Shown here: one piece after another, positions 29,479 through 39,021 of the stretch | Layout of the letters: every line of letters starts with the position of its first letter | How positions within the stretch are numbered: the stretch's first letter is position 1 | Assembly: GCA_003202005.1 (NCBI GenBank) | Contig: QJJF01000001.1 | Location: forward strand, 465,099-529,098 | Source: Williamsia faeni | Lineage (GTDB): Bacteria > Actinomycetota > Actinomycetes > Mycobacteriales > Mycobacteriaceae | Reading direction: 5' to 3' | DNA: 64,000 bases | Notes under the pieces: generated by a model | Told to the model about the DNA's origin: nothing | Databases searched by the model: none | Seen by the model: the letters and a program-made list of their open reading frames with translations, nothing else | Position numbers and translations under genes: made by a program

Positions 29479-30891
29479 TCAGAATGGAATCGATCCCACG
29501 GCGACACCGATCACCAACATCGCCACCGACACCGCCACTGCGCGCCAGAGCACCTTTTTGTGGTGGTCTGCCAGCGACACCCCGGCCAGGGACACGAGCA
29601 GCAGGATTGCCGGCACCAGCGGACTCTGCATGTGCACCGTCTGCCCGGTGATCGAGGCCCGCGCCATCTCCGCCGAATCGATGCCGTAGGACGAAGCGGT
29701 CTCCGAGAGAACCGGCAGGACACCGAAGTAGAACGCGTCGTTGCTCATCAGGAAGGTCAACGGCATCGACAACAGTCCGGTGATCACCGCGAGATGAGGC
29801 CCCATCGAATCCGGGAGTGCCGAGGTGAGCCACTGCGCGATCGCCTCGACCATCCCGGTGCCGGCGAACACCCCGGTCAGTACGGCCGCGGCGAGAACCA
29901 TCGCGACCACCGAGACAATGCTGGACGAATGTCGTGTGATGGCCTCCTGTTGGGCCTTGACGTGGGGGAAGTTGATGACGAGCGCGATCGCGGCAGCCAC
30001 CATGAACAGCACCGGAATCGCGATGACATCCATGCCCAGCACTGCGAGCAGCCCCACCGTCAGAGCGGCATTGACCCAGAAGAGTCGCGGCCGCAAGGTA
30101 GTCCGGTTCGGATCGAGTGCGCCGCCGAATCCTGTTCCATCACTTGACTTGTCGGCGTCGTCGCCGCCGCCGCCGGTACCACCGGTGCCTCCACTGCCAC
30201 CGTTGCCGGCACCGCCACCGACTCGGACCGACCCCGGGCCACCACTGCCGACGAGGACCGATTCCCGAATGGTGATGGTCCCGATCCGGCGCCGCTCCAG
30301 AACTCCGAGGTGGTACGAGAACAACAGCACGATCACCAGGCCCACAACGAGCGACGGGATCATCGGGACGAACACCTCCGACGGCGAAATCCCCAGGGCC
30401 GCAGCCGCGCGAGCGGTCGGGCCACCCCACGGCAGGATGTTGAGGGTGCCGTTGGCCAGGCCCGCTGTCACCGTCAGGACCACGGGACTCACACCGAGCT
30501 TGAGGTAGAGCGGCAGCAGCGCAGACGTCACGATGATGAAGGTCGTCGACCCGTCGCCATCCAGCGAGACCACCATCGCGAGCAGTGCGGTGCCGACGAC
30601 AAGTCGGGCCGGATCGCCGCGCACCGCGCGCACCACGGCGCGCACCACGGGATCGAACAATCCGACGTCGATCATGATCCCGAAGTAGATGATCGCGAAG
30701 AACAGCATCGCGGCGGTCGGCGCGAGGTCCTCGATACCGTCGGTGATCATGTCGCTGATCCCGAGGCCGGCACCGGCGAACAACCCGAATGCCACCGGCA
30801 CCAGGATCAACGCCACCACCGGGGTTGCCCGTTTGGTGATGATCAGGACCATGAACGTGGCCACCATCAGGAGGCCCAAGACTACTAACAT
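29479..30891 (-). CDS. citrate transporter, CitMHS family
   Basis: 470 residues and about 11 membrane helices. CitMHS proteins import metal-citrate complexes with protons. Family features are VVSLDGDGSTTFIIVTSALLPLY, GTLNILPWGGPTARAA and FLMSNDAFYFGVLPV. Between the two halves, around residues 215-245, sits a cytoplasmic Gly-rich insert (GGAGNGGSGGTGGTGGGG) that is unusual for the family core. It is the first gene of the transporter-kinase-regulator operon, with a 233-base upstream region. Confidence 0.92.
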   Translation of the reverse strand: MLVVLGLLMVATFMVLIITKRATPVVALILVPVAFGLFAGAGLGISDMITDGIEDLAPTAAMLFFAIIYFGIMIDVGLFDPVVRAVVRAVRGDPARLVVGTALLAMVVSLDGDGSTTFIIVTSALLPLYLKLGVSPVVLTVTAGLANGTLNILPWGGPTARAAAALGISPSEVFVPMIPSLVVGLVIVLLFSYHLGVLERRRIGTITIRESVLVGSGGPGSVRVGGGAGNGGSGGTGGTGGGGDDADKSSDGTGFGGALDPNRTTLRPRLFWVNAALTVGLLAVLGMDVIAIPVLFMVAAAIALVINFPHVKAQQEAITRHSSSIVSVVAMVLAAAVLTGVFAGTGMVEAIAQWLTSALPDSMGPHLAVITGLLSMPLTFLMSNDAFYFGVLPVLSETASSYGIDSAEMARASITGQTVHMQSPLVPAILLLVSLAGVSLADHHKKVLWRAVAVSVAMLVIGVAVGSIPF

Positions 30892-31054
30892 GACGACACT
30901 GCTCTCGGTTGCGGACGGTGAACCTGGAGTGATCTCCGTTACATCGAGAGTCTTGGCCGGTTCGGCATCACAGTCACGCTTGAGTGCGTAAGACGCGTTT
31001 TGCGCATTTTAGTAAGTCGGACGACTACCGCGTTCATGGAAGGTCATGAGGCAC

Positions 31055-31090
31055 AAAACCGCCGGTCAGCAGCGGTTGCTGACCGGCGGT
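31055..31090 (-). terminator. intrinsic terminator of purA
   Basis: Fourteen-base perfect arms (ACCGCCGGTCAGCA 31058-31071 and TGCTGACCGGCGGT 31077-31090) surround a five-base loop. On the minus strand a run of T follows (AAAA at 31055-31058 on the plus strand). It lies 35 bases past the purA stop. Confidence 0.88.
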
Positions 31091-31124
31091 CTGGACGATC
31101 GGGGCCCGATATCCGGGCCTGGAA

Positions 31125-32411
<1,287 letters not shown>

Positions 32412-32640
32412 TTACGCGCTCCTTCCGGCCGGCGCACGTCAGATGTGACACCGAACCGTGGGTCAACCCTACTTGGTCGTTGCCGGATATCTGGGACCGG
32501 TACTCCCGGCACGTCGATGGCTCACTAAATTCACCGCCTGCCTCCGATCAGTAGGATCGCGCAGAGGAACGCATGTGAGAGCCTGCGTGGGACAACGGAC
32601 GTGGGACAGGGTTGGTCCACCGAGTGTGAGCGAGGACCGA

Positions 32641-33315
32641 GTGCGACCTGCAGAAGTACGGGTGATCGCAGAAACATCTGCGTCCGGCGAGCTGATCCCG
32701 GCGGGCCTGGAGATCATGCGCACGGTTCGCGAGCGCGGCCCGATCATCGCCGCCCTGAACTCGGCACTGTCCGATCCCGAAGTCACCCGCCTGATCGTAG
32801 TCGCGGGACCCGAATTGCCGGACGCGTTCTGCGCCGCGGTGATCAGCCGGTTGATGCTGCTCGAGCGGCTCGATGTCGAGGTCGCCCTCGTCCTGCCGTT
32901 CCCGACACCGGCCTCCGGCGTCTACGGGCTGCCGACCGGATCCGCCGCCGCCGCACTGGCGACAGACGGATCAGCAGTCGAGGTACCGCTGATCCGCGAC
33001 GACATGGCAATCGTGTTGCTCGGTACGGCCCGCCAGCGTGGCACTGACGGCGACCTGGACGGCGAGAGCTACGTGGACAGCACTCTGCTGCTCCGCGGCA
33101 AGGCGAAGGCCGTGGTCGTCGAACCGATCGCCGAGATGCCGGGCGTACGCGCACGTCTGGACAAACGCTTCCGCTCGCGCTGGCATGTCGGCCGGGCCGC
33201 CCAGACCGGTGCGCGGCAACTGATCGTCGAGCGCGACGGCATCACCTCGCCCCGTCCGACCAAGCGGTCGACGTTCTATCGCCATCAGCAAAACTGGCAT
33301 CTGGTGCGGCCGTGA
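32641..33315 (+). CDS. conserved actinobacterial protein of unknown function (Rv0358-like)
   Basis: 224 residues from GTG 32641, chosen for the GAGG five bases upstream. An in-frame GTG at 32626 and a longer frame to 32458 are alternatives. The protein looks like a small alpha/beta fold with an Ala-rich middle and a basic C-terminus (KRSTFYRHQQNWHLVRP). I see no catalytic motif or membrane helix. Its stop overlaps the start of the site-2 protease gene (GTGA), matching Rv0358-Rv0359 gene order, so a role connected with that protease is possible. Confidence 0.65.
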   Translation: MRPAEVRVIAETSASGELIPAGLEIMRTVRERGPIIAALNSALSDPEVTRLIVVAGPELPDAFCAAVISRLMLLERLDVEVALVLPFPTPASGVYGLPTGSAAAALATDGSAVEVPLIRDDMAIVLLGTARQRGTDGDLDGESYVDSTLLLRGKAKAVVVEPIAEMPGVRARLDKRFRSRWHVGRAAQTGARQLIVERDGITSPRPTKRSTFYRHQQNWHLVRP

Positions 33316-34100
33316 CCCCGGGAACCATCGGGGCCGTCGCCCGCGCAGTCCGGCCCGGACCGGTGTTTCTCGCCGTGGTCGCGGCCACGGCCATCGGCGG
33401 TGTGATCCTGTGGAACGCCGGCGGTGAACGGACGCCGATGGCGATCTTCGGCACGCTGCTCATGGTGATGGGCGGTTGGGTCATCTCGTTGTGCCTGCAC
33501 GAGTTCGCCCATGCCGTAACCGCATTCAGGTTCGGTGACCACGGAGCCGAACTGCGTGGCTACCTGACACTCAATCCCCTCAAGTACGCCCACCCGGGAC
33601 TGTCACTTGTCCTGCCACTGTTGTTCATCATCTTGGGCGGCATCGGATTTCCCGGTGGCGCGGTGTACATCAATCAGTCGGGATTCACGAAAGCCCAACG
33701 CAGCCTTGTCTCGGCTGCAGGACCACTGACGAATATCGTGCTGGGCGGGGTGCTGCTGGTGGTGATCGGCAATCAGGATCTGTCTTCGCTGCTGCCGGAG
33801 CTCAACTTCTGGTCGGCGCTGTCGATGCTGGCGATCCTCCAGATCACCGCGGCACTGCTGAATCTGCTCCCGATCCCCGGCCTCGACGGCTACGGGATCA
33901 TCGAGCCGTACCTCTCGGCGCAGACCCGGCGATCGATCGAACCGATTGCGCAGTACGGCTTTCTACTGATCTTTGTCCTGCTGTTCATACCCGCCCTGAA
34001 CCGGATCTTCTTCGACATCGTCTACGGAATCTTCGAATTGGGCGGAGCCGACCGGGCTCTGGCCTCCTGGGGCTGGCACCTCTTCGTCTTCTGGCGCTAG
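33312..34100 (+). CDS. M50 site-2 protease-like membrane metalloprotease (Rv0359-like)
   Basis: 262 residues with about six membrane helices. The zinc site LCLHEFAHAV (HExxH) lies in the second hydrophobic segment, and the third ligand motif is NLLPIPGLDGYG. Such compact M50 proteins without a PDZ domain may cleave membrane substrates; the target is unknown. It is coupled to the upstream gene by a GTGA overlap. Confidence 0.9.
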   Translation: MTPGTIGAVARAVRPGPVFLAVVAATAIGGVILWNAGGERTPMAIFGTLLMVMGGWVISLCLHEFAHAVTAFRFGDHGAELRGYLTLNPLKYAHPGLSLVLPLLFIILGGIGFPGGAVYINQSGFTKAQRSLVSAAGPLTNIVLGGVLLVVIGNQDLSSLLPELNFWSALSMLAILQITAALLNLLPIPGLDGYGIIEPYLSAQTRRSIEPIAQYGFLLIFVLLFIPALNRIFFDIVYGIFELGGADRALASWGWHLFVFWR

Positions 34101-34118
34101 CCCCCGCCCCCCACACAC

Positions 34119-34183
34119 CCGATGATGTGGCCTTATGGCGAGCAAAACCCCAGGTGGGCACCGCCATAACACCACATCATCGG
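34119..34183. repeat. long inverted repeat between convergent genes
   Basis: The 22-base arms (34119-34140 and 34162-34183) pair with two mismatches around a 21-base loop. The outer 12 bases CCGATGATGTGG / CCACATCATCGG are perfect. There is no T-tract. It sits between the convergent site-2 protease and CDF genes and may act as a bidirectional terminator or be a small palindromic repeat element. Confidence 0.75.
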
Positions 34184-34198
34184 TCTTGGGAGTAGGGG

Positions 34199-35119
34199 TT
34201 ACCAGGTGATCTTCTTGTGGCAGTTCTCCTGCATCCCGGCGGGATCGACCTGGATGGTGGCGTGATCGAGTCCGTGGGCTTCGAGTATCTCCCGGGCCGC
34301 GAGCAGGACGGTCGCGTTGTCGGTGGTGGCGGTCACGTGCACTGTCGCCACATCCATGCCGGTCGTGAGGGTCCAGACGTGCAGGTCGTGGACGTCGGTG
34401 ACACCGTCGATGTCGACGAGTTCTCCCCGGATCTTGTCCACGTCAACGTGTTGCGGGGCCTGCTGCGCAAGGATCCGCATGGCATCGAGGGCCAACCGGA
34501 TGGCCCTGGGCGCGACCCACAGGGCGATCAGAACCGCGACCACCAGATCGGCGTATGGCCAGTTGGTGGTCATGGTGACAATTCCGGCGATCAGGACGCC
34601 GACCGAACCCACCGCGTCTGCGAGGACTTCCGTGTACGCCCCACGCACCGCGATGCTCCCCTTGGAGTCGCTGCGCAGCAGCATCATCACGACGACGTTG
34701 GCGGCCAGTCCGATCAGGGCGACGATCACCAGCGTCAGCCCCGGGACGTCGGGGTCGGTGCCGATGCGATCGATTGCCTCGTAGATGACGTAGACCGCGA
34801 CACCCATCAGCAGGATCGCGTTGGCGACGGCGGTGAACACCTCGGCGCGATGCCAGCCGAACGTCTTCACGTCGTCGGCAGTGCTGTGGCGGGCCAGCAG
34901 CAGCGCTCCGAGCCCCATCAGCATCGCCACGACGTCGGTGGCCATGTGCCCCGAGTCGGCGATCAGTGCCAGCGAGTTCACCATCACGCCGACGGTGATC
35001 TCGAGGACGAAGAAGACCGAGATGATGACGGCCCCGACGACCATGGGCCAGATTCTGCGATGTTCCCCCGTCACGCCTGGTGCGTGGCCATGGCCGGAAT
35101 GGCTGTGCGAATGGCCCAC
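34199..35119 (-). CDS. cation diffusion facilitator (CzcD-type) metal efflux transporter
   Basis: 306 residues from GTG 35119, placed by GGGGG upstream; an in-frame TTG five codons earlier is possible. A His-rich N-terminus (GHSHSHSGHGH) leads into six membrane helices and a C-terminal metal-binding domain. The first metal pair is in LIADSGHMATD. In the second, TEVLADAVGSVG, Glu stands where ZitB has His. It exports Zn, Co or a similar divalent ion by proton exchange; specificity is not certain. No metal-sensing regulator is adjacent. Confidence 0.9.
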   Translation of the reverse strand: MGHSHSHSGHGHAPGVTGEHRRIWPMVVGAVIISVFFVLEITVGVMVNSLALIADSGHMATDVVAMLMGLGALLLARHSTADDVKTFGWHRAEVFTAVANAILLMGVAVYVIYEAIDRIGTDPDVPGLTLVIVALIGLAANVVVMMLLRSDSKGSIAVRGAYTEVLADAVGSVGVLIAGIVTMTTNWPYADLVVAVLIALWVAPRAIRLALDAMRILAQQAPQHVDVDKIRGELVDIDGVTDVHDLHVWTLTTGMDVATVHVTATTDNATVLLAAREILEAHGLDHATIQVDPAGMQENCHKKITW

Positions 35120-35204
35120 CGGCGTCCCCCTCAATCGACGAATACGGCTAGATCAGCCGGATCCCAATATATGCACGCTTACGCATGTGTTGCAAGAGTA
35201 CGGA

Positions 35205-36371
35205 TCATCGCAAGGTGGCCATCGCCGAAACCCTGGTCAGGCCACAGACCATCAACAGGTCAACCAGTGTCGACCGGACCTGCGCCAGGATCACGGTCTC
35301 GGTGAGTCCACTGTTGGCGACCAGACTCTTACCCGACCGGCGGGCGATGCTGCGCAGTACGCGTGCGCCGTCGGCCTGATCCGGCGACTGTCCCGGATCG
35401 GCGAGCATCATGTCGTTGAGTACATATGAGGCGTGCCCGAGGTCGGCGACCAATTCGATGATCTCGGGCTGGATCGGTTCCCCGTTCTCGACGGCCCCGG
35501 CCGCCCGACGGGCGAGCACCCGGACATTGCGAACGGCGTTGTCGAGCGGGTCCGCCACCGCCGCCAACCGGTCGAACCGTGAGTGATTTGCCCAGTGCAG
35601 CGGGGATATCGTGCTGATCTCCTTGCCGCCGGATAGATCCGACCGCATCTCGTCGATGCCGGACTGGGTCCCGCGCGCATGTTCCAGTGCCGAACGCACC
35701 CGATCGTGGTCCATCTGACGCAGTCCGCCCGCCACGTCCGACAGGACATCGGCGATCGTGGCGAGCACATCCGCAGCGTCGCGTCGCGCGCGCAGCACTG
35801 GATGCGTCGGCATGAGCGCGATGACAACGATCGCCACCACACCACCGGTGAATGCGTCGATCATCCGGTTGAAGCCGGCGATACCGCCGGGAGGCAGCAG
35901 AGTTGCCACCAGCACCGCCGAACTCGCCGCCTGAATCGGAACCAGCGGGCCCTTGTCGAGGAGGACTGCCGCTGACATCGCAAAGACGACCACGACCATG
36001 ATCTGCCAGGTTCCGGATCCGATCACCGAGATGATGAGGTCACCGACGGCCACACCCACGGTGACACCGGCGGCCACCTCGAGCGCCCGGCGCCATCGCC
36101 GGCCCGCCGACAGACCCAGGGAGATCACCGCGGCGATCGGCGCAAAAAACGGTTGCGTGTGCCCGAAGACCTCGGTGGCGATCAACCACGCCAGACCGGC
36201 GCCCAGCGCACACTGCAGCACCGGCACGATGGACACCCGCAAGCGATGCAGCGGAGCACGCAGACGTGGGGGGACCCGACTCCGGTCGATCCGGATCCGG
36301 CCGATCAGTCGACGCCCCCGCTTGGCGTCATGTTCAGGCGAGCCCGAGCTCGCCGGCGGCTGCGGGGTCAC
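35205..36371 (-). CDS. FUSC-family (fusaric acid resistance-like) membrane protein
   Basis: About 388 residues with five to six N-terminal membrane helices (HTQPFFAPIAAVISLGL, AAGVTVGVAVGDLIISVIG, GGVVAIVVIALMPTHPVL) and a helical cytoplasmic C-terminal half, the half-size FUSC/aromatic acid exporter layout. The start is uncertain: the frame is open to 36416 inside the DUF3151 gene, and I used the GTG at 36371. The overlap with DUF3151 implies coupling. The substrate is unknown. Confidence 0.75.
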   Translation of the reverse strand: MTPQPPASSGSPEHDAKRGRRLIGRIRIDRSRVPPRLRAPLHRLRVSIVPVLQCALGAGLAWLIATEVFGHTQPFFAPIAAVISLGLSAGRRWRRALEVAAGVTVGVAVGDLIISVIGSGTWQIMVVVVFAMSAAVLLDKGPLVPIQAASSAVLVATLLPPGGIAGFNRMIDAFTGGVVAIVVIALMPTHPVLRARRDAADVLATIADVLSDVAGGLRQMDHDRVRSALEHARGTQSGIDEMRSDLSGGKEISTISPLHWANHSRFDRLAAVADPLDNAVRNVRVLARRAAGAVENGEPIQPEIIELVADLGHASYVLNDMMLADPGQSPDQADGARVLRSIARRSGKSLVANSGLTETVILAQVRSTLVDLLMVCGLTRVSAMATLR

Positions 36372-36750
36372 TTTCGTTGAGCAGGTCGAGACAACGGAGG
36401 TACTCGTCTTCCTCACCGATCGACTGCGCCGCCCGCGCCAGGACTCCGACGCACCGCAGGAATCCCTGGTTCGGCTCGTGGCGCCACGGCACCGGGCCGA
36501 ATCCCTTCCACCCGTGGCGACGGAGCTGGTCGAGTCCGCGGTGATAGCCGGTGCGCGCGTAGGCGTACGCGGTGATGGTTGCGCCCTCGTTGATGGATGC
36601 CTCGGCCAGATAGGCCCAGGCGATCGAGGCGGTGGGATGCGCTGCGGCGACGGCAGCCGGATCGGCCCCGTTCAGCAGGTCCGATTCTGCCTCGTCATCT
36701 CCGGTCAACAGGGTGGGTTGGGGGCCGAGAAGATCTCCGAACGACGTCAT
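36334..36750 (-). CDS. DUF3151 protein (Rv0360c-like)
   Basis: 138 residues, acidic and soluble. Family DUF3151 features are DLLGPQPTLL, TASIAWAYLAEAS, AYAYARTGYHRGLDQLRRHGWKGFGPVPW and GFLRCVGVLARAAQ. The helix pairs resemble a tetratricopeptide-like helical protein. Its function is unknown. Its place between the site-2 protease and fba regions matches M. tuberculosis. Confidence 0.88.
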   Translation of the reverse strand: MTSFGDLLGPQPTLLTGDDEAESDLLNGADPAAVAAAHPTASIAWAYLAEASINEGATITAYAYARTGYHRGLDQLRRHGWKGFGPVPWRHEPNQGFLRCVGVLARAAQSIGEEDEYLRCLDLLNESDPAAAGELGLA

Positions 36751-36911
36751 CGGTTCATTGTCGCAGCTCTGCCTCCGAACCGGTCGACCCGTCCACCTGC
36801 CCGCCGGTTCGATAGGGTGATCGCAGCGCTGCGCGGGGGAATTCGTGATCGAGTTGTCGACCGGCCCTGCGCGCTGAAATCAGTTGTCGGTCTAGGGACA
36901 GGGCTGGGTGG

Positions 36912-38339
36912 ATGTCACATCCTGACGATGAAGGTAATTCTTTCGTGAACCGGACGTTCTCGTCGTTCCGTAAGCGTCGCGAGGAAAAGTACGGACCGGC
37001 AGCTCCGGCTCCGACCGAGCCACCCAACCGCCTCGAGCGACGCCCGGAGCGCTCGGATGAGCGACCGGCCGCGCCGGCAGACGAGTCGACTGACGTGCCT
37101 TCGGACGACACCACCGCAGACGCCGGGGTGACCAAACCGATCACCACGGAACAAGCCCCGGAGGTCGCGGTTGAGAATGCCGAGGCTGAAGACACCGAGG
37201 CTGGGGACGCGGCTCCCGACACGCAGGAACCCGACACCGAGACGCCCGCTGCCGAGGCTCAGGATTCCCAGGAGATCGAACCGGTGGCCACCAATGCCGA
37301 CACCACCGACGATCAGGCTGATGCCGACGCGGCTGACGTCGAGGCGGAAGACGTCGAGGCGGAAGACGTCGAGGCGGAAGACGTCGAGGTAGAAGACGCC
37401 GCCGAAGCTCCCGAAACTGAAGCTGCCGAAGTTGAAGCCCCAGAAGGTGAAGCTGCCGAAGTCGAAGCTCCCGAAGTCGACGAGGGCGAAGTGCCCGAGG
37501 CCGAAGCACCTGAGGCCGAAAGCGCCGATACCGCGGACAACACCGACGACGCCGAACCGGTCGACGAGGAGCCGGTCACAACCCCGGCGCCCACCGCGGA
37601 CTTCGACGACGAAGTAACCACCCGCTTCGCTGCGGTGACCCCCAACCCGGCACCTGCGGTCCTCACGCCCGCCGGATCCCCGGCCGACGACAAGGCCACC
37701 GAGCGGATCGACACCGGATCGGAAGCGGCCACCGAGAAGATCGACATCAGCAAGGCCGCGCCGGTGGCGGCGGCGGCATCGCAGGCTCCGACTGCCGCTC
37801 GCGCCGGAAATTGGAAGGCCGAAGCTGCTGCGCCGCAATACATTCCAGCCGGCGGCGGTAACCCGCAAACTCGACCGCCGGAAAGCGCACCGAAGAAGTC
37901 CCGGAAAGGCCTGTGGATTTCACTTGCCGCACTGATCGCGATCATCGCGGCAGTTGTCGTGGTGGTGGTCCTGGTGGCCGGTGGCGACGAAGAAGAAGCT
38001 GAGGTTCCACCTGCAGATGTCGCAGCCGACCGCGCACTCGAATACGTGACCGCGTTGCAGGACGGCAACATCGTGGTCCTGCGCGCGATCACCTGTGGTG
38101 AGGCCCAGCAGCGATTCACCGCGATGTCCGACCAGGAGTTCGCCGCAGATCATCAGGTCCAGAAAGCCAACAACGAGCTCGTGGGTGTTGACGGGGTCAA
38201 GGCGTCCAAGATCATCGACGACGGCAACGGCGCAGTGGTCGAAGTCATCGCATACAAGACCGGCACGCCCAACGACAAACTCGATGTCGCGTTGACGCTC
38301 AGCAAGATCGACGGTGAATGGAAAGTCTGCAAGGCCTGA
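36912..38339 (+). CDS. single-pass membrane protein with long acidic repeat region (Rv0361-like)
   Basis: 475 residues. Residues 1-30 are basic. About 35-250 is a strongly acidic Ala/Glu/Asp/Pro region with tandem VEAED repeats, then a Pro/Ala linker, a membrane helix at about 348-370 and an extracytoplasmic domain of about 100 residues ending GEWKVCKA. The outer domain resembles DUF4878/Rv0361-type domains. The acidic region should be cytoplasmic and disordered. Its function is unknown. A related ending occurs in the protein at 20192-20695. Confidence 0.75.
   Translation: MSHPDDEGNSFVNRTFSSFRKRREEKYGPAAPAPTEPPNRLERRPERSDERPAAPADESTDVPSDDTTADAGVTKPITTEQAPEVAVENAEAEDTEAGDAAPDTQEPDTETPAAEAQDSQEIEPVATNADTTDDQADADAADVEAEDVEAEDVEAEDVEVEDAAEAPETEAAEVEAPEGEAAEVEAPEVDEGEVPEAEAPEAESADTADNTDDAEPVDEEPVTTPAPTADFDDEVTTRFAAVTPNPAPAVLTPAGSPADDKATERIDTGSEAATEKIDISKAAPVAAAASQAPTAARAGNWKAEAAAPQYIPAGGGNPQTRPPESAPKKSRKGLWISLAALIAIIAAVVVVVVLVAGGDEEEAEVPPADVAADRALEYVTALQDGNIVVLRAITCGEAQQRFTAMSDQEFAADHQVQKANNELVGVDGVKASKIIDDGNGAVVEVIAYKTGTPNDKLDVALTLSKIDGEWKVCKA
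37335..37394 (+). repeat. 15-base tandem repeat inside the acidic region
   Basis: Four copies of GACGTCGAGGCGGAA, the last with GTAGAA in place of GCGGAA, encode DVEAE repeats in frame. The first three copies are identical at the DNA level, which points to recent slippage or unequal exchange. Confidence 0.85.
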
Positions 38340-38391
38340 GGTCCGGCGAACGCCCGTATACCTGCCACCCTTCGACGCTAGGCTTTCTCAG

Positions 38392-38997
38392 GTGCCCTCA
38401 TCGCAAGATCGGCCATCGGTGCAGACGCCCGCCGAACACAGCTTGGTGAACACTCCGACCACGGCCATGCCGTCGACTCCTCCACAGCCGGGGCACCCGG
38501 AACGAACTGACGTCGACATTTCACGCGCCACCACTGCGCCGGTGCCCGCTGCCAGGCACGCCGCCCCACCGGCACCGGAGCGTCGGCTCCAAACGCCGCC
38601 GGTGCCGGAGCGTCGGCTCCAAACGCCGCCGGCACCGAACCCGGCTCAGACGGCCCAGTTCCACCGGCCACCGACGGCGTCACCGCGGCCCGGCACCTAT
38701 GCGCCACCTGCCGCCTACTCAGCGACGCCGTACCCCGCCCAGCACAATCACGCCCAGCCCAATTACTCGGCGTCCAATCACGCCCAGCCAAATCACCCGG
38801 GGTATCCCAACCAGCCGTATCCGGCGGTCCGGCACAACCCGCAGCCTGCTTACCGGCCCGCGGACGTCGAGCCCGGTGCGGTTCGGATGACCACAACAAC
38901 ACAGCGGCCGCACAACCGGGTTGATACCTCGGTCGTCTGTGCAGCCGCTGCGTTGGCCTTGCTGGCGCTCGCAGTCCTCGTCGGACTGATGCTCTGA
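38392..38997 (+). CDS. proline-rich protein with C-terminal membrane helix
   Basis: 201 residues from GTG 38392; an upstream ATG at 38314 overlaps the preceding gene. The first 170 residues are low-complexity Pro/Ala/Gln/His with a duplicated PERRLQTPP block and an NHAQPNY/NHAQPNH pair. The last 25 form one membrane helix with the bulk facing the cytoplasm (tail-anchored topology). No domain is recognised. Codon use and the start 53 bases after the preceding stop suggest a real gene of the same operon. Confidence 0.6.
   Translation: MPSSQDRPSVQTPAEHSLVNTPTTAMPSTPPQPGHPERTDVDISRATTAPVPAARHAAPPAPERRLQTPPVPERRLQTPPAPNPAQTAQFHRPPTASPRPGTYAPPAAYSATPYPAQHNHAQPNYSASNHAQPNHPGYPNQPYPAVRHNPQPAYRPADVEPGAVRMTTTTQRPHNRVDTSVVCAAAALALLALAVLVGLML
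38575..38634 (+). repeat. 30-base direct repeat encoding PERRLQTPP
   Basis: Two adjacent 30-base copies (38575-38604 and 38605-38634) begin CCGGAGCGTCGGCTCCAAAC and differ only at the last base. They duplicate ten codons in frame. Confidence 0.85.
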
Positions 38998-39021
38998 GTG
39001 TCGGACTGATGTGGGGCGTTA

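Noticed and set aside
35165-35190. Imperfect palindrome near the CDF gene start as a metal-sensor operator
   Set aside because: Only the outer ATGC/GCAT pairs match, the centre is asymmetric and no ArsR or MerR gene is nearby.
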